In this document: piece after piece, positions 59,496 through 64,000 of the stretch
Position numbering within the stretch: the stretch's first letter is position 1
Layout of the letters: each line of letters opens with the position of its first letter
Source of the DNA: an uncultured Atopobiaceae bacterium
GTDB lineage: Bacteria > Actinomycetota > Coriobacteriia > Coriobacteriales > Atopobiaceae
DNA length: 64,000 bases
NCBI GenBank assembly: GCA_944322145.1
Contig: CALUNW010000005.1
Location: 1-64,000 of the forward strand
Direction: 5' to 3'
The notes under the pieces: generated by a model
Databases searched by the model: none
What the model saw: the letters and a program-made list of their open reading frames with translations, nothing else
What the model was told of the DNA's origin: nothing
Position numbers and translations under genes: made by a program

Positions 59496-59648
59496 ATGGG
59501 CCGCAAGCTCGGCAACCTGCTCGCAAGCATCTTCTCTGGAGACCGCTCCCTCGAGGCCTCCCGCAAGCTCGAGGCCAGCAAGAGCTCCGCGCCCGCCTTC
59601 GTCGAGCTGGACGCGCGTCTCGGAGCCGGCAGGTTCCCCATCGCGTAG
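59496..59648 (+). CDS. Small protein, 50 aa
   Basis: The frame MGRKLGNLLASIFSGDRSLE and on to GAGRFPIA follows AGGAGG with a five-base spacing and ends before a strong terminator, so it looks like a complete one-gene unit. Weakly amphipathic N-terminal helix, basic and acidic alternation. No family known. Shorter than many annotation cut-offs. Confidence 0.65.
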   Translation: MGRKLGNLLASIFSGDRSLEASRKLEASKSSAPAFVELDARLGAGRFPIA

Positions 59649-59690
59649 CGCAGCGGCACGGCCCATATCTCTCACAGCTGTGGAACAATA

Positions 59691-59722
59691 GACGCGTCCC
59701 GTCCGTCTGGGCGGGGCGCGTC
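59691..59722 (+). terminator. Terminator of the small-protein gene
   Basis: GACGCGTCCCGTCC / GGGCGGGGCGCGTC stem with a short loop, followed by TTGCT. Confidence 0.7.
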
Positions 59723-59750
59723 TTGCTGCCGGCCAAAGGGGTGTTCATAG

Positions 59751-60353
59751 ATGTTGGGCGAGAAGAACGACGAGCACGTTGACCGGCGCGTGAGGCGGAG
59801 CCGTCGCGCCATCGTCGCGGCGTTTGACCGTCTGATCACGGAGGTTCCGCTCGAGCAGGTCACCGTGAGCGCGATCGCGCGCGAGGCTGATGTGGACCGC
59901 AAGACGTTCTACCAGCACTTTGGCTCGATCGACGGGCTGCTCGACGCCATCGCCGACGGCGTGGTCACCGAGCTGCTCGACGAGGTCGAGCTCGCCACGC
60001 GGGAGCGCGTCGAGGCCGCTGCGGACGTGACGCCGCTTCGGGCCTTCTTCGCCGCGCTCGCCGAGCACCTGAGCCAAAACGAGACGCTGGGGCGCGGCTA
60101 CTGCGAGCACGTGCCCTCCGAGCTGCTCTTCGAGCACATCTCGCGCCCGCTCGTGCGACAGTGCGTCGAGCGCGGCTTCGTCCGCGGGGACGTGCCGGAC
60201 GAGGAGCTGGAGATGCTGCTCGCGTTTGGGCTCGGCGGGCTCTTCTCGCTATATCGCTGGTGGCTGCTCTCGGACCGCTCCGTGCCGCTCGCGGAGGTGA
60301 CGCGCTACGCGTGCCAGCTGCTCGAGGGCGGGACTGCGTCGCTGCCAAGGTAG
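59751..60353 (+). CDS. TetR-family regulator
   Basis: The 200-residue protein has a TetR helix-turn-helix (AIVAAFDRLITEVPLEQVTV, then READVDRKTFYQHFGSIDG) and a TetR_C-like second domain. It begins MLGEKNDEH, coded by a GGGCGAGAAGAACGAC word immediately after the ATG. AAAGGGG lies nine bases upstream. Targets unknown; convergent with the UspA gene. Confidence 0.88.
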   Translation: MLGEKNDEHVDRRVRRSRRAIVAAFDRLITEVPLEQVTVSAIAREADVDRKTFYQHFGSIDGLLDAIADGVVTELLDEVELATRERVEAAADVTPLRAFFAALAEHLSQNETLGRGYCEHVPSELLFEHISRPLVRQCVERGFVRGDVPDEELEMLLAFGLGGLFSLYRWWLLSDRSVPLAEVTRYACQLLEGGTASLPR

Positions 60354-60363
60354 GGGAGCGGAC

Positions 60364-60840
60364 CTACTTCACCGTGAGTACCGGCACGTCGACGGAGCGC
60401 AGCACGCCAAAGCTCACGCTGCCGAGCATGCCGCGCAGGGCGCCCAGGCCGCGCCGCCCCATGACCACGAGGTCGATGTCGCGGCTGCTCACGTAATCGA
60501 CGATTCCCTCGAGCGCTGAGTTGGAGATGACGGCGTCGGCCACGATCTTGCACTTCGCGTCGTCGCGCGACTCGTCGACCACGTGCTGGATGTCGGAGAC
60601 CGTGTTCTCCACCACCGAGTCCAGGATGCGCTCGTAGGTCACGGGGTCGCCGACCGCATAGGGCGTGTCGAGGCCGATGTCTCCCAGCAGCGTCGGGTTG
60701 GGAAGGGAGGCCGAGGGGATGACGGTCACCACGTGCACCTTTGCGGTCTCATAGGGGCCGGCGAGGCCAAGCGCGATGTGCAGCGCGCTCTTTGCGTGGT
60801 CGGACTCGTCATAGGGAACCAGGATGTTTTTAAAGTACAT
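60364..60840 (-). CDS. Universal stress protein, UspA family
   Basis: The 158-residue protein has ILVPYDESDHAKSAL at the start and the nucleotide-binding GRRGLGALRGMLGSVS followed by VDVPVLTVK at the end, as in ATP-binding UspA proteins. AGGAGG precedes the ATG at 60840 by seven bases. Confidence 0.93.
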   Translation of the reverse strand: MYFKNILVPYDESDHAKSALHIALGLAGPYETAKVHVVTVIPSASLPNPTLLGDIGLDTPYAVGDPVTYERILDSVVENTVSDIQHVVDESRDDAKCKIVADAVISNSALEGIVDYVSSRDIDLVVMGRRGLGALRGMLGSVSFGVLRSVDVPVLTVK

Positions 60841-60944
60841 GGTTACCTCCTCGTGCCGGGTTTGGCGCTTATCGGCGTTTATACCCGCTGGCCGGCGCCG
60901 CTTTCGACGTGTCGGCAAGCGCGGCCGACTTGTCCGCGGGCGTA

Positions 60945-60973
60945 TGATGAAAAGGGACTGTCCCTTTTCATCA
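60945..60973. repeat. GGGAC-core palindrome before the MBL-protein gene
   Basis: Perfect 29-base palindrome, arms TGATGAAAAGGGAC / GTCCCTTTTCATCA. It touches the ribosome binding site of the next gene. Same arms as 41415-41447. Confidence 0.95.
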
Positions 60974-60988
60974 GGAGGCGAGAAGAAC

Positions 60989-61825
60989 GTGCATGTCACG
61001 GTGCTGATGGAGAACTGCACGCCGTCGAGCCGCCTTGTGGCCCGGCACGGCCTGTCGCTGTGGATCGAGCTCGCCGACGGGCGACGCGTCTTGTTTGACA
61101 TGGGCCCGGACGACGCCTTTCTTGCCAATGCCCGCGCACTCGGCGTGGACGTGACCACGGCCGACTTGGCGGTGCTGTCCCACGGTCACTACGACCACGG
61201 CGGCGGCCTGCGCGCCTTTCTCGACGCGTGCTCGCAGGCTGGGCGCGAGGTGCCCGTCTACGTGCGCGAGCATGCCTTCGAACAGCACGTCTCCGGCACT
61301 CCGGAGCGTCATCACGCGATCGGACTGGATCCGGTGCTCGCCGCGGACCCGCGCGTAATAGTGGTGGGCGAGAAGCACGAGGTGGGCGCCGGGCTCACGC
61401 TCTTCTCGACCATGCGGCGCGACCACCCGGCGGCGCGCTCCAACCGGCGCCTGATGGAGCGACGCGACGCAGGGCTCGCGCCGGACCGCTTCCTGCACGA
61501 GCAGAGTCTTTTGATCGTCGAGGGCGAGCACCACTACCTGGTCTCCGGCTGCTCGCACGGGGGCATTCTCAACATCATGGACGCTGCGGAGGAGCTGGCG
61601 GGCGGCCCGATCGACGCCGTGGTCGGGGGCTTTCACCTGATGGACCCGAGCGGAGGCACGGTGGAGGACCCCGAGCTCACGCGCGCGCTCGCGGCCGAGC
61701 TCGCCGCGCGGCCCGCGCGCTACCTCACGTTCCACTGCACCGGGACCGACGCGTTTGCCCTGCTGCGCGACACGCTGCACGAGCGCGTGGGCTATCAGCA
61801 CGTGGGAAGCCGCGCGGAGCTCTAG
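60989..61825 (+). CDS. Metallo-beta-lactamase-fold protein (dihydropterin-phosphate synthase-like)
   Basis: The 278-residue protein has LSHGHYDHGGG (metal ligands near residues 55-62), SGCSHGGILNIMD and GGFHLMD, the pattern of the family once named 7,8-dihydropterin-6-methyl-4-aminobenzene-5'-phosphate synthase in archaea. The start is GTG, ten bases after AGGAGG; the spacer is CGAGAAGAAC, the window's repeated word. A REP-like palindrome lies just before the ribosome site. Confidence 0.9.
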   Translation: MHVTVLMENCTPSSRLVARHGLSLWIELADGRRVLFDMGPDDAFLANARALGVDVTTADLAVLSHGHYDHGGGLRAFLDACSQAGREVPVYVREHAFEQHVSGTPERHHAIGLDPVLAADPRVIVVGEKHEVGAGLTLFSTMRRDHPAARSNRRLMERRDAGLAPDRFLHEQSLLIVEGEHHYLVSGCSHGGILNIMDAAEELAGGPIDAVVGGFHLMDPSGGTVEDPELTRALAAELAARPARYLTFHCTGTDAFALLRDTLHERVGYQHVGSRAEL

Positions 61826-61848
61826 GCGCGCCGCCCTGCTCGGACGGG

Positions 61849-61854
61849 TATACT
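61849..61854 (+). promoter_or_regulatory. -10 box of the small membrane protein gene
   Basis: TATACT, 31 bases before the start codon; -35 not clear. Confidence 0.45.
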
Positions 61855-61885
61855 GCGCCTAGGAAACTCGTGATCGGAGGCACGC

Positions 61886-62092
61886 ATGTCCGGGCTCATC
61901 GGCCTGATTCTCACCCTGCTCGTCGTGGCATTTGTCGTTTCGCTCGTGGTGTCGTTCCTGGTGAACATCGTTGCCGGGGCGCTCTCGCTGCTGCCGGCGA
62001 TCTTTGTCATCGTGGTCATCTGGTTCTTCGTGCGCGGCGGGAAGATCCACATCGAGTTCCCCGGGCGCGACGACCACGACCGGCTCGACTAG
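61886..62092 (+). CDS. Small membrane protein, 68 aa
   Basis: MSGLIGLILTLLVVAFVVSL and following residues form two hydrophobic segments, then a short basic/acidic tail (GGKIHIEFPGRDDHDRLD). GGAGG precedes the ATG by five bases. Fifteen bases before the Nudix gene, likely co-transcribed. No family known. Confidence 0.8.
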   Translation: MSGLIGLILTLLVVAFVVSLVVSFLVNIVAGALSLLPAIFVIVVIWFFVRGGKIHIEFPGRDDHDRLD

Positions 62093-62107
62093 GGAGGCGA
62101 GAAGGAC

Positions 62108-62611
62108 ATGGCGACGCCCGAGTTCATCCTTCGTCTGCGCGAGAAGATCGGCCACGACCTGCTGTGGCTCATCGGCGTGACGGCCTATGTCGAGGATTCC
62201 GAGGGGCGCGTCCTTCTCGGCCGACGTGCCGACACCGGCGAGTGGGCGCTCGTCTACGGCATCAACGAGCCGGGCGAGGAGCCTGCTGACACCGTGATTC
62301 GCGAGGTCGCCGAGGAGACGGGTGTCGACGTGGTGCCCGTCGCGCTGGCGAGCGTGAAGGCGGGGCGCCGCATGACGGTCTACGCCAACGGCGACCAGAC
62401 GCAGTACCTGGACCTGAGCTTCGTCTGCCGGCTTGCCGAGGGCGGCAGCGCAGAGCCGCGCGTGGCCGACGACGAGAGCCTGGAGGTGGGCTGGTTTTCG
62501 CCGGACGCGCTGCCCGAGCCGCTCGCCGCGTCGACGGTCGAGCGCATGGCGCGCATCGCCGCGTGGCGCGAGGCGGGCGCCGGAGCCGCGCTCTTCTCGT
62601 TTGGCGGCTAG
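62108..62611 (+). CDS. Nudix hydrolase
   Basis: The 167-residue protein has a complete Nudix box (GEEPADTVIREVAEETGVDV, residues 57-76). The position of later residues fits MutT/ADP-ribose-type enzymes; substrate unknown. The ribosome box GGGAGG is separated from the ATG by CGAGAAGGAC, so the repeated word sits inside the initiation region here too. Confidence 0.92.
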   Translation: MATPEFILRLREKIGHDLLWLIGVTAYVEDSEGRVLLGRRADTGEWALVYGINEPGEEPADTVIREVAEETGVDVVPVALASVKAGRRMTVYANGDQTQYLDLSFVCRLAEGGSAEPRVADDESLEVGWFSPDALPEPLAASTVERMARIAAWREAGAGAALFSFGG

Positions 62612-62646
62612 CCGGGCGGCCGACATCCTTTCCGCTGTCGAGGGCT

Positions 62647-62793
62647 TCTGAGGGTATGTACACCTGCCCCCGAGGGTATGTACACCCCGCACGGAAAGCC
62701 CTCCGCGTTCTCGCAGGTCAGAGGCCTGACGAAAATCAGCGGAGGGCTTGCGAGTGTACATACCCTCGTGGGCAGGTGTACATACCCTCAGAG
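62647..62793. repeat. Dyad-doublet element, 22-base period
   Basis: Left: GAGGGTATGTACACC at 62650 and 62672 (22 apart). Right: GTGTACATACCCTC at 62754 and 62776 (22 apart), inverted. Inner stem AAGCCCTCCGC / GCGGAGGGCTT and a third GTCAG/CTGAC stem at the centre, so the whole could fold as one long hairpin. Between convergent genes. Confidence 0.9.
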
Positions 62794-62817
62794 GACGTCT
62801 GGCTGGGGCCGGGAGCG

Positions 62818-63216
62818 CTACCAGCGGATCGTGTACGGGTCGGCCGTGAACGAGCAGAACGTGGCCGTGACGTTCTCCAGCGCAAAGACCTCGCAGTTGC
62901 CGTCGTCGGCGGCGTACATGGGCTGCAGCTCGGGATACTCCGCGAGCACGGCCTCGCGCGCCTCCAGGCGGTCGTCGAGCACGGCGTCGGCCGTGATGCG
63001 CAGCCACGTGCCGTCGGTGCAGGTCGCGCAGATGGCCACGCGCGGGTGGGCGAGCATCTGCTCGGAGACCGGCTTCACGCGCCCGGTCTGGATGTAGAGC
63101 TTGCCCTCGAACTTGGCGATGGTTCCAAAGGGGCGGACCTGCGGGTTGCCCGCCTCGTCGACGGTTGCCAGGAAGTAGGTGGGGTTGGCCTTGAGGTAGG
63201 CGAGGACCTCGTCCAT
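62818..63216 (-). CDS. Pyridoxamine 5'-phosphate oxidase-family protein
   Basis: The 132-residue protein has the FMN-binding split-barrel pattern: TYFLATVDEAGNPQVRPFG, KLYIQTGRVKPVSEQMLAHP and CEVFALENVTATFCSF. Small PNPOx-like flavoproteins of this size are reductases of unknown substrate. GAGAGGAG precedes the ATG. Confidence 0.92.
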   Translation of the reverse strand: MDEVLAYLKANPTYFLATVDEAGNPQVRPFGTIAKFEGKLYIQTGRVKPVSEQMLAHPRVAICATCTDGTWLRITADAVLDDRLEAREAVLAEYPELQPMYAADDGNCEVFALENVTATFCSFTADPYTIRW

Positions 63217-63255
63217 GGGTGCTCCTCTCGCGCGGGAACGGCTGTTGGCGCTACT

Positions 63256-63750
63256 TTACTCTGCCTCGGGGGCGGCAAGGCGCCGCTTGTAGTAGATCTT
63301 CACGCCGAGCAGGACGAGCGCGAGAAAAACCAGCGTGGCCGCCACGGTGACCATGGACTCAAAGCTCACGAGCGCCCCGGCGAGGACGGCGACCACGGCA
63401 AGGGCGGGCATCAGCTGAACGTAGGCGCGCGCGGTCTCGCGCTCCGTGTGGGCGCGCAGCTCGTCGTGCTCTCGTGCCTGGAAGCGGCGCAGCTCGGCGT
63501 CGTCTGAGAGGGCGCGCTGAAGGCTGTGGGCCTGGCGCGCGGTAATGGCTCCGGCGACGATGAAGATGCCCATCATGAATCCCGAGAGAAAGCCCGAGGC
63601 GCGCAGGTCCGCGTGCAGGGCGGGGAGCTGGTCGGACAGGGTGAGAGCGAGCAGGGCCGCCCACGCAACGAGGATGACGGCGAGCAAGATCCTCTCGCGA
63701 CGCAGGCGACGGCGGACGGTGGCGCGCAGCGCTTCGGCAGTCTTCTTCAT
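63256..63750 (-). CDS. Membrane protein of the XRE-partner type
   Basis: The 164-residue protein has four membrane segments (residues about 22-40, 55-75, 112-130, 132-150) with a charged helix between the second and third. It directly follows an XRE gene; DUF-type membrane proteins in this position are common in Firmicutes and Actinobacteria. GTG 63759 overlapping the XRE stop is an alternative start. Confidence 0.82.
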   Translation of the reverse strand: MKKTAEALRATVRRRLRRERILLAVILVAWAALLALTLSDQLPALHADLRASGFLSGFMMGIFIVAGAITARQAHSLQRALSDDAELRRFQAREHDELRAHTERETARAYVQLMPALAVVAVLAGALVSFESMVTVAATLVFLALVLLGVKIYYKRRLAAPEAE

Positions 63751-63755
63751 GGCAA

Positions 63756-63965
63756 TCACAGCTCCTCGTCTATCTCGGAAAAGTCAAAGACGTCCTCGAT
63801 CGCAAGGCCAAAGTGCCGGGCGATCTTGTAGGCGAGCGGCAGCGAGGCGGTGTACTTCTCGACCTCGATGGAGGTGATGGTCTGCCGCGTGGTGCCCACT
63901 GCCTCGGCGAGCTCGGCCTGGCTCATCTTGCGCTCACGGCGCAGCTCCTTGATGCGCGTTCGCAT
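63756..63965 (-). CDS. Small XRE-family regulator
   Basis: The 69-residue protein is a minimal XRE domain (MRTRIKELRRERKMSQAELA, TTRQTITSIEVEKYTASLPL) of the YozG/Cro type. It heads a two-gene operon with the membrane protein and probably controls it. AGGAGG precedes the ATG. Confidence 0.92.
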   Translation of the reverse strand: MRTRIKELRRERKMSQAELAEAVGTTRQTITSIEVEKYTASLPLAYKIARHFGLAIEDVFDFSEIDEEL

Positions 63966-64000
63966 GGGCCTCCTCTCGTGCCGGCGATATGCAAAGCCAG

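Noticed and set aside
1-64000. tRNA, rRNA, riboswitch or retron genes
   Set aside because: Searched by eye for tRNA ends with T-loop patterns, conserved riboswitch cores and reverse transcriptase motifs; none was convincing.
1-64000. CGAGAAG as a strand-biased chromosome-segregation (KOPS) signal
   Set aside because: Both orientations are about equally frequent through the window, whereas KOPS-type sites are strongly strand-biased.

Overview
The window reads as chromosomal DNA of a high-G+C anaerobic actinobacterium, most likely a member of Coriobacteriia close to Olsenella or Atopobiaceae. This is inferred from the gene content (DUF3793 with flavodoxin, IrtAB-like half transporters, many toxin-antitoxin pairs, SIR2 and DUF4143 remnants), from codon use, and from intergenic palindromes whose accidental translations resemble those of other Coriobacteriia. 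No rRNA or tRNA gene was seen, so the assignment is not proven.

Layout. 1-5.1 kb is the end of an integrated element. It holds four small leftward cargo genes (one a DUF4313 protein), a ParA-type ATPase overlapping a small ribbon-helix-helix-like partner, a non-coding block with about ten mirrored copies of TGTCCCAC, and a large serine recombinase. The element ends inside the helix-turn-helix part of an XRE/TipAS-type regulator gene, whose 3' part follows at 5.1-5.8 kb. 6.1-11.9 kb is a metal block: CsoR with its operator over the promoter of a CPC-type P1B ATPase, an acyl-hydrolase-like gene, and a second, unusual P1B ATPase (SCA instead of CPC) with a small membrane-anchored partner. 11.9-13.1 kb is a graveyard of gene fragments, including a second XRE gene broken at the same place in its fold. 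13.5-17.4 kb holds an alpha/beta hydrolase, a TetR regulator and a methyltransferase sharing one operator sequence, and a HipBA pair. 17.4-24 kb looks like an iron-responsive block: a membrane protein, flavodoxin, DUF3793, two half ABC transporters and an AraC regulator, with shared TTAGCTATGGTT boxes. 24-30.7 kb is rich in toxin-antitoxin genes (two PIN pairs and HicAB), an AAA ATPase, a lipoprotein, an XRE membrane protein, and three consecutive gene remnants. 30.7-38.8 kb has a DUF2252 protein, an ABC-2 exporter, a NarL-type two-component system and an MFS exporter. 38.9-50.8 kb is mostly single housekeeping or accessory genes (DUF2442/DUF4160, DUF1810, tag, YbaK, two metal-dependent or redox enzymes, SDR, LysR, CmpB-like membrane protein, lipase-like protein, CHAD). 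50.9-54.3 kb is a complete FecBCD-type metal-chelate importer. 54.3-64 kb has DUF389, an esterase, EamA, a radical SAM protein, TetR, UspA, a metallo-beta-lactamase-fold protein, a Nudix protein and three small leftward genes.

What stands out is between and across the genes. (i) The word CGAGAAG, most often as CGAGAAGGAC or CGAGAAGAAC, recurs far more often than base composition allows, on both strands, in genes and between them; it resembles an uptake-signal or Chi-like sequence. (ii) A family of perfect palindromes with a GGGAC(A/T)GTCCC core sits on stop codons of five genes, before the start of a sixth, and in frame inside the coding region of a seventh. (iii) Many intergenic regions carry dyad elements built the same way, two direct copies of a word on the left and two inverted copies on the right with the same period on both arms (19/19, 19/19, 22/22 and 40/40 bp), but each family has its own word. 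I regard this shared architecture with private sequence as the best candidate for something undescribed.
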